Shown here: in pieces, positions 9,208-18,606 of the stretch
How positions within the stretch are numbered: the first letter of the stretch is position 1
How the letters are laid out: each line of letters begins with the position of its first letter
Assembly: GCA_002724825.1 (NCBI GenBank)
Contig: PBPU01000034.1
Span: 26,734 to 58,884 of the forward strand
DNA from: Acidimicrobiaceae bacterium
GTDB taxonomy: Bacteria; Actinomycetota; Acidimicrobiia; Acidimicrobiales; UBA8592
Direction of reading: 5' to 3'
Length of the DNA stretch: 32,151 bases
Translations under genes and position numbers: made by a program
Notes under the pieces: generated by a model
Databases searched by the model: none
What the model was told of the DNA's origin: nothing
What the model saw: only the letters and a program-made list of their open reading frames with translations

Positions 9208-10587
9208 ATGGCAGACAAAACGCCTTTACCTGATTTACCAAACTGGACTTGGCTTGGTGGAGATAGCGGGCTAGCGAGGCGCGTCGGCAAACCAGTTCGA
9301 AATTTTCTAAACATAGAAGCAGCTGGAGGGATATTACTCCTTATTGCAACAGCCGTTGCCCTTATTTGGGCCAATTCGCCATGGGCGGGAAGCTATGAAA
9401 ATCTTTGGAATACCCACTTTGAACTGGCAGTCGGTAGTTACCACATGGGGGGATCTGGACATCACCTCACCTTGGGCTACCTAGTGAATGATGCGTTGAT
9501 GGCTATTTTCTTCTTTGTGGTCGGTCTTGAGATCAAAAGAGAGCTGGTAACAGGACATCTAAAAGACCCAAAGGCAGCAGCTCTTCCGGTAATAGCGGCA
9601 ATAGGAGGAATGCTCTTTCCGGCACTTATTTTCTTCGCTTTCAATCCTTCAGGTGATCCCGCCTCCGGCTGGGGGATTCCAATGGCAACAGATATTGCAT
9701 TTGCGGTCGGTGTTGTTTCACTTCTAGGCGATCGGGTCGGACGTCCTCTAAAAGTATTTCTACTAAGTCTCGCCATAGTTGATGACATTGGTGCGATTTT
9801 AGTAATAGCTATTTTCTATACTTCCAGCATCTCAGTGTCTTGGTCCATAGCGGCCATAGGTATCCTTGCTGTAATCGTGATACTCAAATTCATAAAAATT
9901 TGGTACATTCCGATTTATATTCTTTTAGGCTTCGCCTTCTGGTTAGCAACATTTGAGTCCGGAATTCACGCTACAATTGCCGGTGTTATTCTCGGCCTAA
10001 TTACTCCTGCCAAACCCCAGCAATCTAAAGAAGAAGGTATTAAGGCACTTGAGTGGCTGCGCGAAAAGGGAGAAAACATTTACCCTGTAGATGTACGTAT
10101 CACCGCAATGGAACTGAACGAGTCATCTTCTTCGATAGCGGAACGAATAGGGACAGTACTTCATCCAATTTCAAGTTTTATCATTATCCCTATCTTTGCT
10201 TTAGCAAACGCTGGAGTTGATTTAGGGGGAGGAGTCTTAGGAGACGCTGCAGGAAGTGCTATTACATGGGGAGTCGCCCTCGGTCTCGTAATAGGAAAGA
10301 CAGGAGGTATTTTCTTAATGACTTGGATAGCTGTAAGACTGCCCTTTACTACCCGTCCGAAAGAACTTAATAACATGTCTCTTCTCGGCTTATCGGCTGC
10401 AGCAGGGATTGGCTTTACGGTTGCACTCTTTATCACCAATCTTGCCTATAAAGATAATTTACTTTTCGCAGATGAATCAAAGATAGGAATCCTATTTGCA
10501 TCGTTGGTAGCAGGAATAATAGGGGTCTTATTCTTACATTACGGAACAAAAAAACATAGAAATGTTAAGCAAGAAAGCTATAGATAA
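9208..10587 (+). CDS. nhaA: Na+/H+ antiporter NhaA
   Basis: FLNIEAAGGILLLIATAVALIWANSPW; LVNDALMAIFFFVVGLEIKREL; GIPMATDIAFAVGVVSLLG; LAIVDDIGAILVIAIFYT. ORF track starts at TTG 9196; ATG 9208 is the more likely start, unresolved. Confidence 0.95.
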   Translation: MADKTPLPDLPNWTWLGGDSGLARRVGKPVRNFLNIEAAGGILLLIATAVALIWANSPWAGSYENLWNTHFELAVGSYHMGGSGHHLTLGYLVNDALMAIFFFVVGLEIKRELVTGHLKDPKAAALPVIAAIGGMLFPALIFFAFNPSGDPASGWGIPMATDIAFAVGVVSLLGDRVGRPLKVFLLSLAIVDDIGAILVIAIFYTSSISVSWSIAAIGILAVIVILKFIKIWYIPIYILLGFAFWLATFESGIHATIAGVILGLITPAKPQQSKEEGIKALEWLREKGENIYPVDVRITAMELNESSSSIAERIGTVLHPISSFIIIPIFALANAGVDLGGGVLGDAAGSAITWGVALGLVIGKTGGIFLMTWIAVRLPFTTRPKELNNMSLLGLSAAAGIGFTVALFITNLAYKDNLLFADESKIGILFASLVAGIIGVLFLHYGTKKHRNVKQESYR

Positions 10588-10650
10588 ACGCTCCCTATGC
10601 GCCGAGAAGTTACAAAATTTAACGACCAACAGCAGAACTGACAACAAACG

Positions 10651-10666
10651 TATTTGTAAACAAATA
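10651..10666. promoter_or_regulatory. Palindrome TATTTGT-AA-ACAAATA upstream of topA; candidate operator
   Basis: Perfect 7-bp arms, 2-nt spacer, about 110 bp before the topA start. Confidence 0.3.
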
Positions 10667-10775
10667 AATCATTTTTTCGTAGAATGCGTTGCAAACGCGA
10701 AATTTTAGGTTACTCTCACGCCCCGAAAGCAAACACAGTTTTTTGTTGCTTCTTTGAAATAGAAATGGATGGATT

Positions 10776-13700
10776 GTGCCTAAAGCACTTGTCATAGTTG
10801 AATCACCAGCGAAAGCTAAAACAATTAAACGCTACCTTGGGTCTGATTACTCAGTTGAAGCTTCAGTTGGTCATATCAGGGACATCATCCAACCAAAAAA
10901 TGTCAAAACTGATAAACGGTACGATCTGACAATTCATGAAGATAACTCGGAACTTCATAAGTACGGTATTGATGTATCTGGAGAGAGTCCTTCAGAAAAT
11001 ATCTGGGAACCGTGGTACGTTGTCAGTGAAAATAGTAAAAAAACGATTACCCAATTACGTAAAGCGTTGAAGAGCGTTGATCTTTTATACCTTGCTACTG
11101 ATGAAGACCGTGAGGGAGAGGCAATAGCCTGGCACCTAGTTGAAGTCCTCAAACCAAAAGTTCCGTTTTACAGAATGGTTTTTCATGAAATAACAGAAAA
11201 GGCCATTGTTGGAGCCCTCGAACAAACCAGAGATATCGATATGAACCTTGTGGCCGCCCAAGAAGCGCGAAGAATCATGGATCGAATGTCAGGTTTTGGT
11301 TGGTCTGGCGTGATGAGACAAGTCATAGGAGGCGGGGCTTCTGGGGGGCCAGTTCAAAGTCCAACGACTCGACGACTAGTTGAACGTGAACGAGAACGTA
11401 TCAGGTTTATAAGCGCTGACTATTGCAGCTTATCTGCAAGTGTTCGCCACAAAAATGCAGGTGTTGTGTTCAATACAAAACTTATAGAAATTAATAACCA
11501 GAAAGTTGTTTCCGGGAAAAATGATTTCGATGAGAATGGAGAGCTTAAAAAAAGCAACGAAGTGGTCGTGCTAGATGAGAACCGTTCGAACTCGTTGAGA
11601 GAAGCATTAAAATCTGGAACTCTTTCTGTGAGTTCGATTGAGCGTTCTCCGTATCAAAGAAAACCAAAACCTCCTTTCACCACGTCTACCTTCCAGCAGG
11701 AAGTTATTAACAAGCTTGGAGGGTCAGCCAGCGCAGCCATGGGTATAGCGCAGAGCTTGTACCAAAATGGGTATATTACCTATCACCGAACGGACAGTAC
11801 GGCTTTATCTGATCAAGCTATTGAAGCGGCCCGAGCAAGTATAGAAACCGAATGCGGAATAGAATATCTACCTCGGGAAGTTCGAACATATGAGAATAAA
11901 ACATCTAGTGCCCAATTAGCGCATGAAGCGATACGCCCAGCTGGCGAAACGTTCCGACACCCTGACGAGCTCAAAGGAGACCTAAATAAAGATCAGCTTC
12001 GGGTCTACGAAATTATTTGGAAAAGAACACTCGCATCCCAAATGACAGACGAAAGGGGGGAAACAGCTCGGATGCTGCTTAGCGGGGCGGTTTCTTTCGA
12101 CGATAGTTCTGAATCCCAAACTCTGACATTTAGTGCAAGCGGCCGAGTTATTACACATCCAGGATTCCGGTACATATATGAAGAAACACCGGAAAATGAC
12201 GAAGAGGTAGAAGGTGAAGAAATACTCCCCGACCTTCCTGAAGGAGAAACCGTAACCATTGAGGGAATCGAAGTGAAGAATCACTCCACGAAACCTCCAG
12301 CAAGATTTACAGAATCATCAATTGTCAAATGGATGGAAGAAGTAGGTATCGGACGACCTTCAACCTTTTCTGCAACAATAGGGAAAATTCGCGCACGAGA
12401 ATATACCTACAAAGAAGGCCGTTCATTGGTTCCGACAGTGAAGGGAATCGTAGGAACTAATTTCCTCGAATTAGAATTTAACGAAGAAGTCCAATATCAC
12501 AATAGAGCTAACTTAGAACAAAGCCTCGATAAAATTGCTAATGGGGATAAGAACAGAGTTGAAACTTTAGACAAATGGTGGTTTGAACCAGCAATAGGCT
12601 TTAAACACAAACTTGTTGATGTGGAGGACAAGATCCAACTAGGTGAGCTACCAAAACTTCGTCATGAGATAGCCCACCAAGTTGGATTTGATCCTGAGTC
12701 GAACCAAAACATTTACGCGCGTTTTGCCAACCAGAAGCCATATGTCCAATACGACATCGACGGCGAAACTGCATCAATCCCCGAAAGTCTTCCCCCAGAC
12801 CAACTTACAGTTCCAAAGGCGAAAGAATACCTAAATGCAGCAGCGGAACCGGATCAGGTACTATGTGAGGATCCCGAAACTGGTCTTGATGTAGTTCTAA
12901 GGCAAGGAAGCTACGGATGGTACGTCTCTCTAGGGCATTTCCCCAAATGGCCTAGATCCTCTTCACCAGAAGGCGAGCTAATGCGACTCCCACACCACCT
13001 AAAACCACTAAAGGTGGCTGCTGCCTATCTTCGCTCTGCTATAGATCCTACGGATGATGAAGCTATCCTCTACCTACTCAACTCCCCCAAACGTGGAATT
13101 GGAAAAAGATCAATAGAACACTTTCAAAAAATTGCAGAAGATAACCAGTGCAGTTTACTTGAAGCTTTCCAGACAGGGAGCGTGCTTAAATCAGGAAGCA
13201 GTCAAGAATCAGCACTAGAAAAGCTAATCCAGTTGATTACGCAGTATCAGAAAAAACAGGAAAGTGAAAGACCGAGCTCCCTAATTCGTGAACTACTGCA
13301 TGATTCCGGGTACTGGGAAGAAGTTCTAGCGCTGAAGGATCCCGAATCAAAAATCAAAAATATTGAATTATTCATATCCGCATTGTCCAAATTCGATAAT
13401 TGCCAAGTTGCCGTTGATGTACTTTTTGAGAGAGAAAGACTTAAAAATACCCCAAGGCCCAAAACGGCTTCATTGATAGATGGAATGGATCCTGAAACCT
13501 TAACCAAAGAAGAAGCCCTACAGCTTCTGAGCCTCCCCAAGGTTCTAGAGCCAGATGGTGATTCGCAAATTACTCCTACAAACCCTGATCCAGAAACCGA
13601 AACATCAGAAGAAGAAATACCTGAAATTACTGTTCATAACGGACCCTACGGACCATATCTACGTTTTGGAGATGACACCAGAAGTCTTGGAGATGATGAT

Positions 13701-13979
13701 GACCCATTCACAATTACATATAGCCGTGCCCGTGAAATACTCTCACAGCCGAAACAGTTTCGCCGACGCCAATCAAAAGAAATTACATTGAAAAACGATG
13801 ACGGGAGCCCATGTACTGATCCGGTATCAGAAAAACCTATCGTCCTCAAAGAAGGACGATTTGGTCCATACGTTACCGATGGCGATACAAACGCAAGTCT
13901 TCAACTTGGCGACTCCGTCGAACAAATGAACGGTGAACGAGCGAAAGAGCTTCTAGCAGAACGTCGAGCCCAACAGTAG
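10776..13979 (+). CDS. topA: DNA topoisomerase I (type IA) with a UvrD/PcrA 2B-like insertion in the C-terminal repeats
   Basis: 1067 aa, GTG start; VIVESPAKAKTIKRYLG, TDEDREGEAIAWH (TOPRIM), GYITYHRTDST (catalytic Tyr), RFTESSIVKWMEEVGIGRPSTFSATIGKI, C-terminal repeats (YGPYLRFGDDTRSL, GRFGPYVTDG). Confidence 0.95.
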   Translation: MPKALVIVESPAKAKTIKRYLGSDYSVEASVGHIRDIIQPKNVKTDKRYDLTIHEDNSELHKYGIDVSGESPSENIWEPWYVVSENSKKTITQLRKALKSVDLLYLATDEDREGEAIAWHLVEVLKPKVPFYRMVFHEITEKAIVGALEQTRDIDMNLVAAQEARRIMDRMSGFGWSGVMRQVIGGGASGGPVQSPTTRRLVERERERIRFISADYCSLSASVRHKNAGVVFNTKLIEINNQKVVSGKNDFDENGELKKSNEVVVLDENRSNSLREALKSGTLSVSSIERSPYQRKPKPPFTTSTFQQEVINKLGGSASAAMGIAQSLYQNGYITYHRTDSTALSDQAIEAARASIETECGIEYLPREVRTYENKTSSAQLAHEAIRPAGETFRHPDELKGDLNKDQLRVYEIIWKRTLASQMTDERGETARMLLSGAVSFDDSSESQTLTFSASGRVITHPGFRYIYEETPENDEEVEGEEILPDLPEGETVTIEGIEVKNHSTKPPARFTESSIVKWMEEVGIGRPSTFSATIGKIRAREYTYKEGRSLVPTVKGIVGTNFLELEFNEEVQYHNRANLEQSLDKIANGDKNRVETLDKWWFEPAIGFKHKLVDVEDKIQLGELPKLRHEIAHQVGFDPESNQNIYARFANQKPYVQYDIDGETASIPESLPPDQLTVPKAKEYLNAAAEPDQVLCEDPETGLDVVLRQGSYGWYVSLGHFPKWPRSSSPEGELMRLPHHLKPLKVAAAYLRSAIDPTDDEAILYLLNSPKRGIGKRSIEHFQKIAEDNQCSLLEAFQTGSVLKSGSSQESALEKLIQLITQYQKKQESERPSSLIRELLHDSGYWEEVLALKDPESKIKNIELFISALSKFDNCQVAVDVLFERERLKNTPRPKTASLIDGMDPETLTKEEALQLLSLPKVLEPDGDSQITPTNPDPETETSEEEIPEITVHNGPYGPYLRFGDDTRSLGDDDDPFTITYSRAREILSQPKQFRRRQSKEITLKNDDGSPCTDPVSEKPIVLKEGRFGPYVTDGDTNASLQLGDSVEQMNGERAKELLAERRAQQ
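12987..13448 (+). other. Inserted UvrD/PcrA 2B-subdomain-like segment inside topA (approx. codons 738-891)
   Basis: LKVAAAYLRSAIDPTDDEAILYLLNSPKRGIGKRSIEHFQKIAEDNQCSLLEAF...ALEKLIQLITQY...SSLIRELLHDSGYWEEVLALKDPESKIKNIELFISALSKFD parallels UvrD-type EIKDxLAYLRxxxNPxDDxxLxRxxNxPKRGIGxxSxxxxxxxAxxxxxSLxEAL...LxxLLxxxGYxxxL...xxxENxxELxSxAxxFE. Flanks are TopA repeat (LRQGSYGWYVSLG and PRPKTASLIDGMDPETLTKEEALQLLSLPKVL). Confidence 0.8.
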
Positions 13980-14033
13980 AAAGCGACTGGATCCTCTGAT
14001 TATCTCTCTCAAATTTTTTGTTGTGTTTATGCC

Positions 14034-15503
14034 TTGCTTAAGACTTCAAACTACTCTGATCGCGTGACTTCAGAACAATCTTCAACTTCTCATCATGGGG
14101 ACCTTGTTGCAGGCCATCAGAGCCTTGCTGGAAATCTTTGGGTCGAGAAAATATTTGGAAGTTTTCAATATTTCCGTTTGTGGATCGTGCAAGCAGTTGG
14201 ATCTACTGGTGATTGGCTTGGTTTTCTAGCTATCGCCGCTGCGGCCACTGAACTGGGAGGAGGAACACCTGAAACAGCTGTAGGGTTTGTCTTTTCTGTT
14301 CGGATAATTCCAGGCCTCTTCCTAGCTCCTCTTGCGGGTGTGCTTGTAGATCGCTGGGACCGTAAGAAAGTTATGATTTACTGTGACCTCGCTCGAGTGC
14401 TTATTCTACTTCTTCTTCCATTTGCCTCAGCTGTATGGCATTTAGTGCTGGCATCCCTTGCTCTAGAAATCTTTACCCTGTTGTGGATTCCAGCAAAAGA
14501 CTCTGTAGTTCCAAGTATCGTCCCAAAAGAAAGCCTGACGACCGTAAATTCCCTCCAAATGGCAGCAACCTACGGAACTGTTCCAATAGCTGCAGCCATC
14601 TTTATCTTTCTCGGCCGCTTGGCCGACAAAATTTCATCATGGCCCGGAGCTTCGTCGTTTAATGCTGATCAAATTGGATTAGGTTTTTTTGCTGATTCAC
14701 TCACATTTCTATTTTCAGCATTGATGATTCTGTTTATTGCTATACCTCAACGCTCGATCTCTGAAACTTCACCCAAACAGAAACCGCGCCTTGATTTATC
14801 ATCAACAATTAAGGAATTGCGCGAAGGTTGGGAATTTATCTTCGTGAACCCAGTCGTCCGAGCTGTTTGTGCCGCTTTGGGTGCCGGTTTAATTGGTGGA
14901 GGTATGTTGATCCCCCTAGGTCCAATTTTCGCAAAGGATGTCTTGGGAGAGAATCCAGCTGATGGTATGTCCGTCCTTCAGACAGCATTAGGTATAGGTG
15001 TTGCAGTTGGGGTTGCATCTCTTGCAATGTCAAAAAATAAAGTTGGACAATTGAAGCTATTTGTCTTTTCAGTCTTTGCTGCAGGTGCCAGTCTTCTCGT
15101 TGCTGCATCGATGTCTGGTTTATGGCCTGCGGCAGCTCTTATAGGTTTATTAGGAGTCTTTGCTGGGGCAATTTATGTCTTGGGATTCACCCTTCTGCAG
15201 ATCAGTGTTGCTGAGGAACTTCGCGGAAGAATTTTTTCAGCCGTCTACACCATTGTCAGACTATCTCTAATCATTGCAATGTCTATAGGTCCATTCGTCG
15301 CCGCTACCCTCAACGGACTTTCTGAAGAAATCTTCGATAAGCGGCTCAGCATTTTTGGTTGGACCGTATTTATTCCAGGTGTTCGAATTACATTATGGAT
15401 GGCAGCCCTGATCATTCTTGGAGCTGGTTTCCTTGCCTTCACTTCGGTGAGAAATTTTCTAGAGGATGATCTAGCCTTAGATAGGGAGGAAAAAACTAAG
15501 TGA
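14034..15503 (+). CDS. MFS transporter
   Basis: 489 aa; multiple TM segments and PGLFLAPLAGVLVDRWDRKKVMIYCDLAR (MFS motif A). Confidence 0.88.
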   Translation: MLKTSNYSDRVTSEQSSTSHHGDLVAGHQSLAGNLWVEKIFGSFQYFRLWIVQAVGSTGDWLGFLAIAAAATELGGGTPETAVGFVFSVRIIPGLFLAPLAGVLVDRWDRKKVMIYCDLARVLILLLLPFASAVWHLVLASLALEIFTLLWIPAKDSVVPSIVPKESLTTVNSLQMAATYGTVPIAAAIFIFLGRLADKISSWPGASSFNADQIGLGFFADSLTFLFSALMILFIAIPQRSISETSPKQKPRLDLSSTIKELREGWEFIFVNPVVRAVCAALGAGLIGGGMLIPLGPIFAKDVLGENPADGMSVLQTALGIGVAVGVASLAMSKNKVGQLKLFVFSVFAAGASLLVAASMSGLWPAAALIGLLGVFAGAIYVLGFTLLQISVAEELRGRIFSAVYTIVRLSLIIAMSIGPFVAATLNGLSEEIFDKRLSIFGWTVFIPGVRITLWMAALIILGAGFLAFTSVRNFLEDDLALDREEKTK

Positions 15504-16120
15504 CTGGATTACTTATAGCTTTTGAAGGTGGAGATGCCAGTGGGAAAACCACTCAAGCGCGCCGTATATCCGACCTTATCGGAGCTTTTTTTACTCGCGA
15601 ACCTGGAGGGACGGAAGTTGGAGAGTCACTTCGCGACCTTCTTCTTGATGCTCAAACCCCACTTGCATTTCGAACGGAAGCGCTTCTTATGGCCGCATCA
15701 AGAGCCCAGTTAGTCGAGGAAGTCATACGACCTAATCTTGAAAACGGAATACATGTAGTCTCAGATCGATTCTTAGCTTCATCTCTCGTCTACCAAGGAT
15801 ACGCAACGAGTCTTCCTGTAAACGATGTGAGAGAATTGTCGATCTTTGCGACAAATGGGCTTCTCCCAGACTTAACAGTACTCATAGACGTTCCTGTGGA
15901 GTTATCTATGCAACGAAGAACAGATATGCCTGACAGGTTTGAAAGTGAGACAACTGAATTTCACGAAAAAGTTCGTAGAGGTTATTTGGCATTAGCTGAA
16001 AGCGATCTTGAAAAGTGGGTAGTTATTGATGGCTCAGGTTCTCTAGAGCAGGTTAGCAGCCTTGTTGACCAAGCAATAACCGGGCACTTAGGTCTTTCCT
16101 TAACTAGTTCGAGTTCGTGA
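15500..16120 (+). CDS. tmk: Thymidylate kinase
   Basis: FEGGDASGKTTQARRI, FTREPGGTEVGESLRDLLLD, VVSDRFLASSLVYQGY. Overlaps the MFS stop. Confidence 0.95.
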   Translation: MTGLLIAFEGGDASGKTTQARRISDLIGAFFTREPGGTEVGESLRDLLLDAQTPLAFRTEALLMAASRAQLVEEVIRPNLENGIHVVSDRFLASSLVYQGYATSLPVNDVRELSIFATNGLLPDLTVLIDVPVELSMQRRTDMPDRFESETTEFHEKVRRGYLALAESDLEKWVVIDGSGSLEQVSSLVDQAITGHLGLSLTSSSS

Positions 16121-16121
16121 T

Positions 16122-17177
16122 ATGGGAATGCAATCTTCAGTATTTGATCGTGTGGTTGAACAAGAGAAAGTTATCCAGCAACTAAAAATTTCTGCTGCAA
16201 ATCCTCTTCATGCCTATTTTTTTGTAGGTCCGAGGGGTTCGTGCCGATGGGAAGCAGCGAAGGGGTTTGCCGCTCTAATTCTAAGTGATGGCTTAGGTCG
16301 TGCTGAAGCTGAAAGAGTAAAACGGCTGATACTTCGTGGAGAACATCCAGACTTAGTTCGGGTTTCACCACAAGGAAACCAGTATCGAGACGAAGAAGTT
16401 CAGATAGTTATAAATCAAGCGAGTCGAACCCCAGTAGAGAGCCCTAAAAAGATTATTGTTGCTGACAGATTTCATACTGCCAATGCCACTGCTGTGGGTC
16501 GTCTTCTAAAAACTCTTGAAGAGCCCGCACCCTCTACGATCATCGTACTTATGGGAGAAAATATTCCTGAGGAGCAAATTACTATTTCCTCGCGATGTAT
16601 GACATTAGAGTTTCATCCAATTTCTGCATCTGGAATCTGTAATTGGCTTGTTGAACAAAATTTTGAGGCCGAAACAGCCAAAACGGTGGCTCGTGCGTCA
16701 CGAGGGGACCTTCATAGGGCTTCTGACCTGATCAATGACCAAAAAATCACTTCTCGATTAAACATGTGGGAATCCATTCCTGAACGGTTAAATAAAGATG
16801 GGCATGTGATCGCTGAGATCGTTGAAGAAATTCGAAATAGTCTTGATGAAGCTCAGACCGTAATTGATAAGAGACATGTTCAGGAAATCGAAGAATTAAC
16901 AGAGCGCGAAGAGGCTATAGGTGCTAGGGGGTCCGGAAGAAAAGAACTTGAGTCTAATCACAAAAGAGAGATTCGGCGTTTACGAATCGATGAACTTCGC
17001 TTCGGTTTTGCCACCCTAGCAAATGTTCTTCGGGACAAGCTTCATCAAGATCCTTCTGAGTCACTCGCGCGTTCAATTGAGCATATCCGAAGAGCAAATG
17101 GAGCCCTTAACAGAAATCCTAATGAAAGCCTTCTGCTTCAAGGACTTCTCGTTTCACTTTCCGATGAAGAAACATAA
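16122..17177 (+). CDS. holB: DNA polymerase III delta-prime subunit
   Basis: FFVGPRGSCRWEAAKGFAA (degenerate P-loop), GEHPDLVRV, ATAVGRLLKTLEEPAPSTIIVLMGE, ISSRCMTLEFHP; follows tmk. Confidence 0.9.
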   Translation: MGMQSSVFDRVVEQEKVIQQLKISAANPLHAYFFVGPRGSCRWEAAKGFAALILSDGLGRAEAERVKRLILRGEHPDLVRVSPQGNQYRDEEVQIVINQASRTPVESPKKIIVADRFHTANATAVGRLLKTLEEPAPSTIIVLMGENIPEEQITISSRCMTLEFHPISASGICNWLVEQNFEAETAKTVARASRGDLHRASDLINDQKITSRLNMWESIPERLNKDGHVIAEIVEEIRNSLDEAQTVIDKRHVQEIEELTEREEAIGARGSGRKELESNHKREIRRLRIDELRFGFATLANVLRDKLHQDPSESLARSIEHIRRANGALNRNPNESLLLQGLLVSLSDEET

Positions 17178-17222
17178 TCTAAGTCGTCAACCTGAATATG
17201 TGTTGCTACGGTATGAATTCTC

Positions 17223-17295
17223 GCCCGGGTAGCTCAGTTGGTAGAGCGATTCACTCGTAATGAATAGGTCAGGGGTTCAATTCCCCTCTCGGGCT
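17223..17295 (+). tRNA. tRNA-Thr (anticodon CGU)
   Basis: GCCCGGG TA GCTCAGTTGGTAGAGC G ATTCA CTCGTAA TGAAT AGGTC AGGGG TTCAATT CCCCT CTCGGGC T; full cloverleaf, loop CTCGTAA. Confidence 0.95.
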
Positions 17296-17369
17296 CAAAA
17301 TTTTTACCATCGTCGATCTAAAAAGCAAACGCATGGGAGTTCCTATTTTTTAGTCGGTAGACTATAGCT

Positions 17370-17996
17370 ATGGCTGATCAAGCTGAATTTGAAACGATGG
17401 CGATGCCCTTTATGGATCAGCTCTACTCGCATGCCCTCAGACTTACAAAGAATTCGTCAGATGCGGAAGATCTTGTGCAAGAGACGTATCTAAAAGGCTA
17501 TAGGGCATTTTCTAGTTTTAAAGAAGGCACAAACCTTCGCGCTTGGTTATTCCGAATCCTCACGAATAGCTTTATCAATAATTACCGAAAGAAGCAACGA
17601 GGTTTTGAGGAGGAAGATTTTGATGAAGTTGATGACTTGTACCTTCACCGACGTTTAGGCAGCATACAAAATAGTACGTTAGGGATGAGCGCAGAGGATA
17701 TGTTATTTGAACGATTGACTGAAGACGAGATTAAAGATGCTGTGGAGAACCTTCCTACCCAGTACCGAGAAGTAGTTCTACTTGCAGATGTACAGGGTTT
17801 CTCCTACAAGGAAATAGCTGAGATACTTGAGGTTCCTGACGGTACTGTGATGTCGCGTCTCCATCGTGGAAGAGCAAAACTTCAAAAAGATCTTTTGGAA
17901 TTTGCAAGTAAACGTGGACTACTCGTGGGATCTTCCCAGATGAATTCATCTGAAGAGCTGCTACCGGAAGTAGTAGGAGTAGGAAGCAGATCATGA
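17370..17996 (+). CDS. ECF RNA polymerase sigma factor (SigR/SigH-like)
   Basis: [93 protein letters not shown]. Confidence 0.93.
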   Translation: MADQAEFETMAMPFMDQLYSHALRLTKNSSDAEDLVQETYLKGYRAFSSFKEGTNLRAWLFRILTNSFINNYRKKQRGFEEEDFDEVDDLYLHRRLGSIQNSTLGMSAEDMLFERLTEDEIKDAVENLPTQYREVVLLADVQGFSYKEIAEILEVPDGTVMSRLHRGRAKLQKDLLEFASKRGLLVGSSQMNSSEELLPEVVGVGSRS

Positions 17997-18322
17997 TCAA
18001 TCCTTCCGATAAGAACGACGCGTTAGAGCAGCAATCTTCCGAATCACTTTACAGCGCTGCAACAGATGCCCATAAGTGTGAAGATTCTAAAATGCTTATT
18101 ACTCAAGCTCTTGAAGGCGTCCCAAATCCTCGATTGATTCAAGCAGTGAGGGGCCATTTTGGTGGATGCATCCAGTGTCTCAGCGCACTCGATCTCGAAA
18201 TACGTTTCAAATTAGCTATGGCACAGAGAGCGACTGATAAAGCGCCACCTTCCCTTCAGCTTCGGATAAGTGAATCGCTGCAAAGAATTGATCTTAAAGA
18301 TATTACGATCTCCGACCTTTAG
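17993..18322 (+). CDS. Zinc-binding anti-sigma factor (RsrA-like)
   Basis: Overlaps the ECF sigma stop by 4 nt; HX3CX2C motif HFGGCIQC with an upstream H-K-C. Confidence 0.8.
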   Translation: MINPSDKNDALEQQSSESLYSAATDAHKCEDSKMLITQALEGVPNPRLIQAVRGHFGGCIQCLSALDLEIRFKLAMAQRATDKAPPSLQLRISESLQRIDLKDITISDL

Positions 18323-18415
18323 GCAGCGTGTCGCGTATCTCGGACCGAAGCAATAGCGCATTGAAATAGGTATGGTATTTTACGAATTTTGTAATTCCCC
18401 TCTTTAAGGTGTCAG

Positions 18416-18604
18416 ATGCCCCTATTTCGCGTCTACGATCAAAATATGGATATTCTTGCAGCAAACGAATGGCATTGGTGGATTGCCGTTATCCTCACCC
18501 CAGCCACCATACTTACGGTTCTTGCTATATTAGGCGGTTACTTGTTTAAGGTAGTCAGGCCGAAATATCCTCCCCGTTACAAAAAACAGACACCGGATAT
18601 TTAA
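18416..18604 (+). CDS. Small single-pass membrane protein, hypothetical
   Basis: 62 aa with one hydrophobic segment (WWIAVILTPATILTVLAILGGYLF), 3 nt before the next CDS. Confidence 0.6.
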   Translation: MPLFRVYDQNMDILAANEWHWWIAVILTPATILTVLAILGGYLFKVVRPKYPPRYKKQTPDI

Positions 18605-18606
18605 CG

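Noticed and set aside
8846-9241. 131-aa minus-strand ORF opposite the 172-aa hypothetical gene
   Set aside because: Composition typical of an antisense shadow ORF; the plus-strand frame continues the co-directional operon.
10776-13979. Possibility that topA and a uvrD/pcrA gene were misjoined
   Set aside because: The frame is continuous, TopA repeat sequence resumes precisely after the insert, and only a 2B-like segment with no helicase motifs is present; a domain insertion fits better, though read support should still be checked.
16122-17177. Degenerate Walker A (GPRGSCRW) in HolB
   Set aside because: Delta-prime subunits commonly lack a functional P-loop, so this is expected.
17023-17232. 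69-aa ORF overlapping the end of holB and the start of tRNA-Thr
   Set aside because: Out of frame with the strong holB CDS and runs into the tRNA; no family signal.
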